A stretch of 64,000 nt of DNA from Siphonodentalium dalli (Eukaryota > Mollusca > Scaphopoda > Gadilida > Siphonodentaliidae), in assembly GCA_032622095.1 (NCBI GenBank), contig CP136066.1, forward strand, positions 154,903,152 to 154,967,151, written 5' to 3'. Both the position numbers and the translations under genes were made by a program. The notes under the pieces are model-generated. The model searched no databases, was not told the origin of the DNA, and was given only the letters and a program-made list of their open reading frames with translations. The stretch's first letter is position 1. Each line of letters opens with the position of its first letter. Positions 34,983-47,769 of this stretch are shown here, piece by piece.

Positions 34983-37120
34983 ATAAAAGCCGAACACAAC
35001 CGAACACAAGTCCAAATAATGGGAAATTTCACGAATAAAGTTCATAGGCATATGTATTCATGTTCACACTATAACTATACGAACTTTGGTGGAGTTCGGG
35101 CCAATAATAAGTGTTTTATTCGATATTTTGTAAAACGCGTTTAGTGTTCGGCATAGAAAAGCCGAACACAAGTTTATGTTCGACACTCAGTCACCGGTAA
35201 TTAATTAACACATAGATATGCATAGATGTGGCGTTAGCTGGCGTTTGAGATATATAACTCTATATACAGTCTACTAAATATAAGACCACCTTGTAAAGTT
35301 CATAGGCATATGTATTCACGTTCATACTATTACTATACGAAGTTTGGTGGAGTTTGGTTCAATAATGAGTGTTTTGTTGGGTGTTTTGTATAACGCGTTT
35401 GTGTTTGGCATAGAAAAGCCGAACACAAACTTCTGTCTCATGGATTAGATTATCCGCTGATAGGTGATAATTAATAACTGCCAGAAGGGATTTGGCAGGT
35501 TTAATTCGCGAGAAAAAACGTGTTTTGTTGTCTATTTTCGTCTGCATTCTCACTAAAATGTTACCCCCCCCCCCTTTATTATTACAAGTCATTTCGTACA
35601 ATGTGGTAGTTTAGATGGATCATACTGGACAAATGCGAACATATCAGCACGCCGGACTTCTAAGAAGTAGTAAATCGGTTGTCGAGTTAAGATACTCATG
35701 CGGAAATGGTTCGGAGAATATAATACTAACCACAAAACAAATAGTTTATTGCAATAATAAGTAAACATTGTAAAATTATATATAATAGTGTTCTTGTTGG
35801 CGACATAACATCTCTTGGTGATGGTGCAGGGAATTCTGGTGGAATTGATGTCAATCATAGTATATGTTCAAAGTACTATACAATATACTATACAATATAC
35901 TTATATGCCAATTCTGTCCTCGGCGGAACGGATTTGGGCAGAGTTTGTTCTCCTTGAAGTCAGTGGATGGAAATGGCTCTGATGCGTGCCTAACTTTTGT
36001 GTATATATCATGCTGTATGGTGGAAGCCGATATAAAGCCAGTGTTCAACTTATTGTAGAAACACATGCATCGAATACCGATTGAATTGAAATGAATTGTC
36101 TGAATACGAATAAAGAGCGTTTCGTATTGTATCTTTTTAAAAGTCTGATATGCAGGAATTTAAGATCGTTTTCAAAAATGTGCCAATATGACAGGAATGT
36201 GATATGAAAGGAATAATTATTTTGCACCAAGATACATGTACCTTTTGACGCTTGCTAGGGTTGATTGATCTAGTTTTGCATGCCTTTACTCTTTTAGTCT
36301 GACATGGCTTCTTGGCAATAGCCGCGGTTTTCGGTATCGTCAAACGTCCGTCAGTCGAAATTTGCCGAAGATTCTGGCATAAATTAAATTGGTCACCAAG
36401 CGATGACTTAGTAAAAAGTCATTGATTTTCAATTGCTGGCACTCTACATGAAACCATCGGTCACACATATCGCAGCCGATGCTGCGTATCTCGTGACATT
36501 CCTGGGAACAAACACCACATGGATAAATCAATTTGGAATTAGGCATTGTAGAATTTTCAGACCGTGATCAGAATGCCAAATACTGCTGAGATTGTGATTT
36601 GCCAAATAATATACCACATTCTTATATAGAACTTCTCGGATATTGCACCATGAACTCACTTTCTTGTCACTCAAATATTGTTTTTACAATCGTACGTTGT
36701 CTTTCATGGCGGGGCCCACCAAAAGCATGTTGTTTCTATAATAGTAGGCGCCATCAAATACTGATTGCAACTAACTGTCAAAACACTGAACTACAATAGG
36801 TGAGAGACCGCCACCAACAACAATTAAAGCCTTTCGGCTTAGTGACCATATATCTGATATTAATTATCACCTAGCTAGACAGCCGTTATAGACTAATACA
36901 CGAGAGAAGCTTGTGTTCGGCTTTTCTATGCCGAACACAGAACGCGTTTTACAAAATATCGAATAAAACACTTATTATTGGCCCGAACTCCACCAAACTT
37001 CGTATATTAATAGTGTGAACATGAATACACACGCCTATGAACTTTATTCGTTATATTTCCCATTATTTGGACTTGTGTTCGGTTATGTTCGGTTGTGTTC
37101 GGTTGTGTTCGGCTTTTATA
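34983..37120 (-). mobile_element. 2.1-kb element with ~190-bp GTTCGG inverted repeats
   Basis: Left inverted repeat 34983-35172, right 36910-37120. Outer ends ATAAAAGCCGAACACAACCG and its reverse; the right end has extra GTTCGGTTGT copies. Each arm also ends inward with CTTTTCTATGCCGAACAC. A third, direct copy of most of the left arm lies at 35295-35430. Between the arms is a minus-strand gene remnant with a PHD finger. No clear target duplication was found. Superfamily unknown. Confidence 0.75.
36137..36546 (-). pseudogene. PHD-finger protein remnant inside the GTTCGG element
   Basis: From ATG at 36546: IYPCGVCSQECHEIRS, then IGCDMCDRWFHVECQQL. Ligand spacing C-x2-C-x11-C-x2-C-x4-H-x2-C fits a PHD zinc finger, a histone-tail or DNA-linked module common in transposon proteins of invertebrates; the last CxxC pair is missing in this frame. 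A stop follows at 36340. The adjoining frame continues to 36137 with a basic stretch KKPCQTKRVKACKTRS that looks like a nuclear-localisation or DNA-binding tail, so a frameshift is likely near 36345-36420. Further downstream (36066-35602) are unassigned open pieces. Confidence 0.65.
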
Positions 37121-37734
37121 CGCACCGAGAGACAGAGATCCTTTTTTATGCGCATTTTCCCAATTTTTTCATGCTGCATAAAACTTACCGACTGGAGAGT
37201 ATAATCTATAGTTGAATTCACCTATTGAGGCTGAATTTTCACATTTCCCTGACCTGTTCACAATCACAGTTCAAACTTCAGAAGTTCAGTGACTTTTGTT
37301 TTGTTTTACCAGTTTACCTCAAAAGTTTTACAAAAGTAACTCACCACGTACCGACACATGTGGATTATAATTAACCATTCACTACAATACTAACTTTATG
37401 TTAATGATTCGTAAATTAGTTTTTAAAAGATGAAGAGCAATTAGATAGTATTGAGAGAAACAGGCCAACTTACAAAAGTTGTGATCACTATTATATTCGC
37501 CATTTTCAACGAAAAATAAATTGGTCTTAATCAGTGGGGACATTTGTAAAGCGGTTGTATATAACAAAGTCCATTTATCACAGACTGGATCAGACTGACT
37601 TATCGGAATTGAGGTACCACCACCTCCTCCATGGAGTCCATGGCTATTTTCCATTCTCTTTTCCGCTTATTTTTTAAAGCAATTTTAACTGGAGACAAGT
37701 AGACATGATCAGACACGATAAGCATGAATTCCAG

Positions 37735-38682
37735 CGTGACGGAATCACCAAATTTTATGGAATTTCACTTTTCTGTGGCCTATAAAATCTAAAATTATGA
37801 CCAGTAGGGTACGTCCGCTTAAAATGAAAAACATTGTACATATACTATACTAAGTTGTTTAGTTATATACAATTATATGTGTATTTAAGTATCATCTCAC
37901 TCTGGGTCAAATTGTGTCCGTGACGGAATCACCAAAAAAGTGCCATCAATATGAGGGTAGGTCCGTACTATTGAAGAACCCTGCTCATTCAGCCAAGCTG
38001 ACCTGGAAACAGTTCTCAATGAGCAAAGTAGATACATTATACTTGCAGGAAAAAAGCCGCATTGTCACACACTTGTGTGTATATTACTAGTTAACTCGGT
38101 TCATTCTCAGGTAACCGGGACCAAAGCAACAACAAAAAATCGAAAAATTAATTTTCGTAAACAGTTGTCAACATTATTTATTTGTGAAGTTGGGTATCCA
38201 TTGTACATTTAACAGAAGTGGTTAACATATCGATGATATATTCCTATAAAATATGACTCCATGAAGATGGTACCCGCATTTTCAGTGTGCGACAGATACG
38301 TTACCACAGCATCATTCTAGATAACATCGGTTTTTCTATCTAAGAGGATTTCTGCTATGCACAATAAGATGTAATGCTCATATCAGTCCACAAGTTGCAT
38401 ATATTGACTGAAAAATCATATCTGGTATGGAATACTTTTTATTTATGGACCATATATACACGAATTCTACGCGAATCGTGACTTATTTTCAACCATTTTA
38501 GGAAAACATAACACACAGTTCGTGTGTCCTCCATTATTATGAGCGTCGTGGACAAATGTTTCAATGTACATGTGATTCCACACACTGGGGTTTACAAGGA
38601 ACCAAAATTATCTGAAATAGCTTTATTTTTTCCCAAGATACGCGTTGGTACATCGGCCAAGTTTTAGGTAACGTATCTGTCG
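37735..38682. repeat. left flank with repeated 15-16-bp motifs
   Basis: CGTGACGGAATCACC at 37735 and 37919; CGACAGATACGTTACC at 38290 (reverse form) and GGTAACGTATCTGTCG at 38667. A stretch TCATTCTCAGGTAACCGGGA at about 38101 has an inverted partner at about 44654-44674. Confidence 0.7.
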
Positions 38683-38910
38683 CTATATAACAGAAAATTA
38701 TATTTTCTCAGTTTCAAAACTGGCATTGTACTACATGACTATGCCACAGTATGTTTGCTTCCTTTGGTACATATTTGTAACAAAATAGCTTGTATTGGAT
38801 GCAAAAGCAAACAGATAGATCAATATATTATATACATGCATGCACTCTATATTTAAATCTTCACTGATATATTGAATATTGAATAGTTTGTAAAAAGTCT
38901 GATTATCGAC

Positions 38911-39501
38911 TTAAAGGGGTACTGTACGCCATTTTCATTAAATTTCCGGTGACAACAACGATCTAATATCGATAATATATAGAAACATAAGTAATTTGAG
39001 TCGAAGATGTATTCTGTAAACGCTCAGGTTAATAAGCTATCTTAAAATTTAATAATTTAAAAGTTAATAATTTGATATAAATTGAATTTATGACTAGAGC
39101 CATAAAATGGCGTCAATTAAATTACGAATTACCGTAATCAAAAACAGTAATTGAGGGATACTGGATTTTTAAACCGATCGCACACACGATCGCTTAAAAT
39201 ATTATGATGATACGGGGATAACACTCAAGCCACTCACTGACTAGCGACGATACAGTAACTTAAATGATTATATGGGACTAGTATGCATATAATATAACTT
39301 TTATTTGATTCATTTGGTTGAAAACTTTACAAAAATTACTCGACAACGACAATTTGTATTTTTGCATTCCGGTAAATTTGTCATCCGTAACATGACTTCG
39401 TACTCAACAGACTTTGAAATAATAGAAAAATTGTTACCTTATTCTCCGATTCGGAGACTATAGAAACCAACAACAACATTTGGCGTACCGTACCCCTTCA
39501 A
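38911..39501. mobile_element. TTAA element P5 (related to 44903-45554)
   Basis: Starts TTAA then AGGGGTACTGTACGCC and ends GGCGTACCGTACCCCT followed by TCAA (mutated TTAA). Internal phrases CGGTGACAACAACGATCTAA and AATTTGAGTCGAAGATGT match P4. No coding capacity. Confidence 0.75.
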
Positions 39502-39602
39502 TAGTAGGTATCCAAATAGTTATAGGCCTGTATTGAACAACATAATAACTATTTCTAAATACCGGTATTTATAAAGGTCCGTCCGCGGGACACCCACCTA
39601 AT

Positions 39603-42600
39603 GGAGTAGATTAGTAAAAGAATTGTTCACTTCGTGACTAAAGCATGGAATTTTGTCATACCAATTGATATTAGATATGGAGCCACGCTGAAATTTCACT
39701 TTAACCCCTCTTTTAAATTTAAAGAGCGTTTCGTGGTTATATAATTTAATAAATGTCACAATTAATCTTACCATGGAATCTGCGCTTGAAATTAGGCATA
39801 TACAGTAAGAATGACTCAACACGATATAATGGCACATTTTTAGGGCGAAATTGGAACTCCCCGTTCAAGATGACTGTCAAAATGGCAGCCGTAAGTGGAA
39901 CATTTGACGTTTTTTCACTGATATCTTTCAGACCAGTTTCTTCTGAATTGAACTGGTTCGGAAATGTGACTTTATTTTGTATTGTTCATGTTAATTGGTC
40001 ACTGGAGCAATGAAATATGACATTCGTTGGATCCCAGCCCCTTCCGATCCCTCAATAATTTGATTTTACAGAACGCGGTATGAAATTTCACCAAAAATCG
40101 CCATTGGGATTCTAGTCATATTTCAACAAGAAATGAGCAGAACTGTGCAAAATAAGTGAGGCTTACCATTACTTATGAAAATTTCAACTCAATGGAACCA
40201 AAATTGTCACTTTGGCTAACAATGGCTGTCAAATGACGGCTAAAATATGGAAAATGGTAAATATTGTCCCGTCGTGCCACGCAATCGCTTGAATGTTGTG
40301 GATGATGAATAAAATAGGCTGTTCTGTCATATATACATTGAATACTAACATTTATGATGCATCTTGGATAAGTATTACTATTACATTACCAATATTATTG
40401 AAATTTTCTCTCGAAATCGGGAAAACAAAAACTTTTCAGGTTTGCACCATTTTTTCAAGTAAAATGGAACTATCTTTTGTGTTTATTGTTTTTATCCGTC
40501 TTAAATGCGTAACACTGAAGTGTTTTTAGAAAAATATACTCAAGCTGGCTTTCAAAATGTCCACGAAATTTGGTAGAAAATTTGATATTTTCAAATGGGC
40601 AGAACTCTGAAACTGAACTGGCATAATTATGTGGCTACTCTGGCCCAATAACATGTGCAACCATTATAGGTAAGTGGATGTCAGACCAGGTAACACGTCT
40701 ATCAGGATAGGTGTCTCAATACCTATTACTCTAGAATGACAGAGAAATAGCCAACTTAAAACACTGGCGGGTGGACCAGATGACTTTTTAGAAAGTCAAA
40801 CAAAGAGATGAGTAAAAAAACTGCTTAATAACATCAAATTCTGAGTCCTTGGCATCAAGATTGATTTACTAATGTCAGGAAAACAGATTCTTCCATTGTG
40901 CATATAAAAGGCCACCAAGATGAAGAACTCTCTGAAATTACATCCCAATCGATTAACATATGCTTATTATTATGGAAAGTGATAGCCACCAAAGGTCCAA
41001 CTGCACTACTCTCCCCTGACCATACAATCATGTTATATATACATAAACACCACACAAATGACCATGCAGCCACTCGCTTTATACACACACACCCCACCCA
41101 CGACCACACAAGGACACTTGGGTTTACTTGTAAACCACACACATGACTATACAGCCATGAGTCAACCATTCAGGTACACCAGATATACCTCCTACACTTC
41201 ACTCATGACTATACAGTCGTTCAATCGTGATCATACAATCACTTGTATACATATTCGCCTCATCATTGGCTATACAATAACTCCCTGTATATATATTTGC
41301 CACATTTATGGCCATATATCCACTCAAGATATACATATACACTGCAACCATAACCATAGAGTAACTCCCGGTATGCATATGCACATCGCCAATGGTTATA
41401 CAGCCCTTGTATATATACAAATGCCCCGCACACATGGCCATTCACACACTCCAGGCTTGAATATACTCCCCACTCAAGACAATTCAGCACTCGTAGCATA
41501 CCCATACACAACATTTGTGGTCACACAATCACTCCTTGTTTACAAACTTCACCTCACCATTGGCCATACGATCACTCCCTGTGTACATATTGACCACACC
41601 CATATAGCCAATAAATATATACAATGTACACACACACACCCCACCAATGCCTATCATAGAATCACTCCAGGTATACATCGACACCTCACCATTGACCCTA
41701 CATACCTTCTAGATATAGCAATACCGCGCATAGTACCTCACCATTGGCCATACAGTCACTCCAGTATACATTTTCTTCGCACCCATGACCATATACCCAC
41801 TCAAGATATACATATACACCCCACTCATGACCATAAGGTCAATCCATGTATACATATACACCTCACCAATGAATATACCAATATCACGCACGACCATTCG
41901 TACACTCCAGATTTACATATATACATCGCCCATGACAATTCAGCCACTCGATGTATACTCAATCACCCCATTCATGATCATACAGCTATTCTCTGTATAC
42001 ATATACATCCACCAATGATAATACAGCCACGGCAGAGATGATTATACATCACATATACAACCATGACCACAAGGACACTCCATGTATACTCCAGGTATGC
42101 ATATACACTTCAACAATCATTACCGTACTGTCATTCCATGTACACCTATACACATTGCACATAAGCATATATAAAATCACTGCCTATTTATGCATACACC
42201 TACAGTCCCACACGTGATCATACAGCCATCATATGTATAAATATACACCCTTCCTTGACAATAGTCACTCATGTATATCCCATGTATATCCCACACATGA
42301 CCATACAGTCACTCTATATATACATAAACAACACACAGATGAACATACTGCTACTATCAGTATACACATAAACCACTTCAATAACCATACAAATAATCCT
42401 TGTATAGCTATTCACCTCACACATGACCATACAGTCACCCCTTGTATACCTATATAGTAGCAAAATTCCATATTACAGTGCATCATTTAAAATGAATTTG
42501 TCATGCCCCAGAAGGTACAGGGACAACGAGAATGAAACATGTAGTAGTCAGTAGATTAAGAAACATGGTTAATCACTAAGTGTTACATTTTTTTGCTAAC

Positions 42601-43653
42601 TCTTTGGAACAGAGAATACTGCTCTGGATATATGTAAAAAATACTTTTTTTTATCAAATGTGGTTGCCATTTTGGAAGCCATCTTGAGTAATTTTGTATA
42701 AAAACACATTAGTGTGACGCATTTATTAAGACATATCAAGAACAATAAACATCTTTTATACCAAAGATAGTTCCATTTACTTGAATAAATGTCCAAACCA
42801 GAATAGTAATTTTTTGCCGATATTGATTTGTGTCAAACTTGTGATAAAAAATCCAATAATTCTCGTAATGTCAGTGGTTACATTAGTAACACTTAACCAA
42901 TGTGCATCAGAAATGTTAACATAAGACAGCATAGCCAATTGTATTCGCCAATCACAACTTGTAAGCGATTACATGGCATGATGGGGAAATATTTACCATT
43001 TTCCAGGTTTTGGCTGCCATATTGGCAGCCATTTTCAGACAAAGTGACAATTTTTGTTCCATTGAGTTCAAATATTCATAAGTAATTGTATGCCTCGCTT
43101 AGTTCGCACAGTTCTGTCAATTTCTTGAAATTTCATACCGAGTTCTCTATAATCGAATTATTGGGGGATTGGAAGGGACTAGGATCACACGAATGGTATA
43201 TTTCATTGCTCTAATGATAAATTAACACACACAATACCAAATAAAGTCACATTTCCGAACCAGTTCCATAAAGCAAAACCTGATCTAGAAGATATTTAGT
43301 GAAAAAACGTCAAATTTACTCTTTCAGCTGCCATTTTGATGGCCATCTTGGACGGGGAGTTCCAATTTTACCCTAAATATGTGGCATTATATCTGTCAGA
43401 GTCATACTTACTGAATATGCCTAATTTTAAATCGCATATTTCATGGTAAGATTAATTGCGACATTTAATAAATTATATAATCACGAAACGCTCTTTAAAT
43501 AAGGAAAACCCATTAAAAGGGGGGTTAAAGTGAAATTTCAGCGTGGCCCCGTATCTAATATAAATAAGTATGTGAATATATACATGTGTGCAAAGTTTCA
43601 TGCTTTGGTCACAATTTGAACAATTGCCTTGAAAATTTGACTTAATCTACTCC
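39603..43653. mobile_element. ~4-kb foldback element with minisatellite core
   Basis: Inverted arms of about 1 kb: left 39603 to about 40560, right about 42600-43653. Termini GGAGTAGATTA and TAATCTACTCC. Matching arm words include AAAGAGCGTTTCGTG with CACGAAACGCTCTTT, and GGTTCGGAAATGTGACTTTA with TAAAGTCACATTTCCGAACC. The space between holds ~400 bp of unique DNA and a minisatellite (40980-42455). No transposase recognised. Arms differ at perhaps one base in five, so it is old. Confidence 0.85.
40980..42455. repeat. ~42-bp minisatellite in foldback core
   Basis: Some thirty or more diverged units on the theme ATGACCATACAGTCACTCC then TGTATACATATACACC. Because stops are rare in the unit, a 327-codon frame at 41058-42041 and several others stay open (His/Thr/Ile-rich, THDHTxTPCIHIHxT). 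I regard these as repeat frames. Confidence 0.9.
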
Positions 43654-43705
43654 ACTAACTCTATTGGGCCTACGAACAAGTGTCTGCAAATTTTTGTCCG
43701 ACCCC

Positions 43706-43722
43706 ACCCCCCCCCCCCCCCT
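43706..43722. repeat. poly-C run
   Basis: C-rich run just outside the right end of the foldback. Confidence 0.85.
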
Positions 43723-43893
43723 CAGGGCCTACGCAATTTTTAAAGACCACGTAGGCCTAATTGTATATTTCTGTGGCATTATATACCCTAAGGACCTATA
43801 ATAATAACAATAGAACATTTAACTGTGTCAATTAAAACAATCCTAACAGTCATATTGATGTTTTCTTCGGCTTACGAACACGATTGCATAATC

Positions 43894-44712
43894 GGTAACG
43901 TATCTGTCGCGGTAACGTATCTGTCGAATCGAAACGTTTTTAGCAGCTGTGGCTATTGGTGAATACTAAAAGCTTCCAAACTATATTGTTAAATGATCCC
44001 AGCCGAACCTGTTATATGATAGAAAATACAAATCGGCAAGGTTTAAGACGTTTATTGAGATATGGCACTAAATGTTGGTAACGTATCTGTCGAAAAGTAA
44101 CGTACCACTCCGTGGACCGAGGCTATGTATCGCTAGCATTTCTTGCACAAATTGTCGAGCAAGTTTTCGATATTACATACTCAAATACATCCATGGGACG
44201 GATGTATGGACACAACTTGCAAACCTGATACACATTTTACTTATTGACAAGGCGCAACTTTTGACTTGGTAACGTATCTGTCGCGACGATTTGCGACAAC
44301 AACATATCGTGGTGTAAAATATACCGTTCCTGCTAAATTTATGCCACCAACTACGTTCTAACATTGTCACGACTACAGATACGTCGACAAACCCAATACA
44401 AGTCCAATGTAGCCATTTTTATGAGTTGTAGGATTAAATAAATTATTCCAACCGAGCTTGCGACAGGCTCTTTTGGTTGGATATGGGGTATATATATCGC
44501 TACAGGGTGTCAAAATTATCATGGCGTTGTATCCACATTGTTTAAAATAAATCACAACTGGTTCGTTTCAACCGGAGAGGAACATTTTTGAACACGAAAA
44601 TGGTAGTTTTTATGTTGAAAGTGGTGTGCGACAGGTAAAACCCGTATTGGTCCCTGTTATCTGAGAATGGCTCGCCGTGACGGAATCACACAACGGGCGT
44701 GACGGAATCACC
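43894..44712. repeat. right flank with repeated 15-16-bp motifs
   Basis: GGTAACGTATCTGTCG exactly at 43894, 43911, 44077 and 44268, and CGTGACGGAATCAC at 44676 and 44698. A broken form GATACGTCGAC lies near 44380. All four long motifs point the same way. Confidence 0.85.
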
Positions 44713-44902
44713 GTGCGATTTTTTTAGGTATAGTTTTGTGTGTAACAAGTGCGGACATTGTCATAAAAGCATAAAACTTGGCACATGTGTATATTAGGTC
44801 CCACGTATTATTTTCAGATATGGGGGCAATCACGAAAATACTTTCCATGGCAACGGTTGCTATGCGACTGTTTTTACCTTAGAAACGGGTTATTGGTAGG
44901 GG

Positions 44903-45554
44903 TTAAAGGGGTACTGTACCCCAATTACAATAAATTCCCGGTGACAATAGCGATCTAATATGAATATCATATTATAAAATAACTAATTTGAGTCGACGAT
45001 GTCTACTGAAAACGTTCCGGGTAATATGCTATCGTAAAAGTAAAATTGAATTATTTAATATAAATTCATTTATGGCTGGAGTCATAAAATGGAGAATTAT
45101 GCCATTACGAGTTACCGTTCTTGAAATCGCATCTGCTGCGTGTCTTTTATCGACGGCCGTTCGCGAACATTATTGAGTTGCAAACAAAACATGTTACCTG
45201 CAAAAGAAGGCCCGTTATAACCGATTCGGAAAACAGGGAGAAAGAAACAAGAGCCATAAAGCGTCAAGTATTTTATAGGGAGTGAGATTGTTCGATGGAA
45301 GAGATTGAATGCATCAATCAAAGCTGTGAGCAATGAACTTCCGGTTCTTCCTGCGAGCTGCGTCTTCTCCGGTGAAGGTCAAAAACATGGCGCGTAGTTT
45401 GAAATCGTAATATTTTTGTTTCCAAGATCAATATTTTCTTCGCTAAATTTGGTTTATACGAAACTCATATAACACGAACACAATCTAACTTGAAAGTTAT
45501 TTCAATGGGAGTAAATAAAAAAATCGCCTATCTGTGTGTACAGTACCCCTTTAA
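44903..45554. mobile_element. TTAA element P4
   Basis: TTAA at 44903 and 45551; ends AGGGGTACTGTACCCC and GTACAGTACCCCT. Shares internal sequence with P5 (CGGTGACAATAGCGATCTAA, ATGGCTGGAGTCATAAAATG). No coding. Confidence 0.85.
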
Positions 45555-45559
45555 ACCGT

Positions 45560-46250
45560 CATTTTACTAAAATATATGTGCAAAAAGGGGATACTATGGT
45601 AATTGAGGCAGATTGTGATATGGGAAATGTGACAAAAATAACATTTCCACACATGCCTCACTGTTAACCTAGAATGACCCTTGAGCTGCTTGAAAATGAT
45701 ATTTTGGTTCATTTGACCTTATTTGGCAAAATATGAAAATATGCGTTGACTGCGCATGCGCGCATCATTGATCCCCAGTCACACAATATCTGGTGTTTAA
45801 TAGATTGTATAGTGAGGGCAATGACCATTCCAAAATATATTCATTGGATAGTAATAATGAAATACAGAAGAAGCAACAACATTCCCCGATGACATGCTTA
45901 TGATGCAAATACCCATTATCGGTATCCATGGCCGCTTTTTCGTGGAATTCATGTAAGGCGTCCAGTAATGCCGACGATTTCAACGAGAATCTATAGACCT
46001 AGACGTAATTATTAACCATCGGCTTTGAACTTTGATTTAATTTCAAGCGACGCGAATAGAGTAACTAATAAAAATTGATTTCCCATGATCATTATGAATT
46101 TTGCCAGAAATATAATTTGTTTGTGGGAGGCCTTTTCGAATTCAGTTGAAGCGTAAATCATATCTGAATACATCACTTAGATATAGGCTACTGGTGTTAA
46201 ATGTTGGTGTATTTAAGCGTGATTCGAACTGCCAGTGGCAAAAAAAATAA
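45560..46250. other. non-coding, nothing recognised
   Basis: Mixed composition; no repeat or coding signal that I can support. Confidence 0.45.
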
Positions 46251-46254
46251 TGAT

Positions 46255-47767
46255 GAAAGTGTCCATGACACTGTATCTCAACTTGGGGAAAGAGTATTTT
46301 TTTTGCTGAGCAATGAACATAACGATAAAGAAGAAGGAACGTAAACTAGAGGTCACCCCGAAGATCCATATGAAGTTTGATGATGATCGGATGAGGGATG
46401 TGGTCTGTATGTGTGCGACAAAGGATTTAGTCATACAAAGAGTAACTTCCAAGATGGCCGCTGGTGGCTATGTTTATCAACGAATTTCGGTCAACATAGG
46501 AGGCTCCAATCTAGAGGTCACCCTGAAGAGCCATATGAAGTTTGGTGATCATCAGATGAGGGATGTGGCCACAAGATGTTGTCATTCAAAGAGTGAAATT
46601 CAAGATGGCTGCCGGCGGCCATGTTTTTCATCGAAAATTGTTCAAATTTGGCAGCTCCCATCTAAAGGTGATTCTAAACATGCCTGTAAATTTTCAAATA
46701 AATTCTCCAATAAATGGGGCTACGAGGTGGTGGCGATGGATTTAAATTTGAAATCCAAGATGGTTGCTGCATGGTGGCAATTTAAAAAAACACCAAACAA
46801 TTCGGTCAAAATAGGAGGCTCCCATCTAGAGGTCACCCCGAAGATCCATATGAAGTTTGGTGATTATCGAAAGAGGGATGTTGTATGTGCCAAAATATTT
46901 AGTCGGACAAAGAGTAAAATCCAAGAAGGCTGCCTGTTGCCATGTTTTCATCGAAAATCGTTCAAATACGATATCTCCGATCTACATATGATCACAATCA
47001 TGCCTGCAAAATAAAAAAATGATCCGTCCATAAATACTGGCTACAGGGTGTGCTGATGGATTCAAATTTGAAATCCAAGATGACTGCCACCTGGCGGCCA
47101 TGATTTTTCATCTAAATTCGGTAGCTCCCATCTATAGGTCACCATGAAGCTACATATGAAGTTTGCACCAAAAACATGTGTCCTATAATCGGCCGTAAAT
47201 CTTCTCTCCACGTTGGGTAACAGGTCCAGACACAGTTTTGTAGATACACAATCTTTTATTGTAACATCAAAGAATGCATGGATATATATTTACCACAACA
47301 ACTTTTAAAAGGCTAGCAGTTGAGAATATGCCTGAAGTCTGTCGCGGGGCCACTCGGTCACTTAGAGAATTATAACCGAAAAGCCACGACCGATAACAAA
47401 CATACTATTTTATTCTCAAACTTCTCCCCAAGTCACATGACTGGTCTCATCCCCGTGATACGATATATTTCCAGGCCAGTAGGACTTCTTCCATGTGACA
47501 TTGATCTGCTTCCAAACATATGATTCGCTATACTTCTGAACCAGTAAAGCAGTGCCCCACACACTTATTGATCAGTTGGTAATTGGTTCTATTAACATAC
47601 TCTACACAGACTTTCAGGCAAATATTAACCCCGACATTCCACTATAGCACAAGTTTGCTGAAGATCGGATGAGGGATGGGGCCTGCATAGGGCGTGTCGA
47701 AGGAAATTGTTGACGGTCGTCTGGGTGGACACACGGACGACGGACAATTTGTAAAATTGAGCTAAAA
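46255..47767 (+). repeat. tandem array, family A variant
   Basis: Units share AGAGTAAAATCCAAGATGGC and GCGGCCATG with family A but carry AGGTCACCCCGAAGATCCAT and ATATGAAGTTTGGTGAT instead of the CTCGTTCCC phrase. The tail at about 47700-47766 reads TTGTTGACGG, GGACACACGGACGACGGACA, then TTTGTAAAATTGAGCTAAAA. The 233-codon frame at 46313-47014 is a repeat frame. Confidence 0.8.
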
Positions 47768-47769
47768 TG

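Noticed and set aside
34983-37120. LTR retrotransposon
   Set aside because: The long terminal repeats are inverted, not direct, and no reverse transcriptase or integrase wording is seen.
41058-42041. 327-codon open frame rich in His, Thr and Ile
   Set aside because: It runs through a ~42-bp minisatellite with few stops; several overlapping frames are also open and composition follows the repeat.
46313-47014. 233-codon open frame
   Set aside because: It crosses family A repeat units whose copies elsewhere are full of stops in the same frame.
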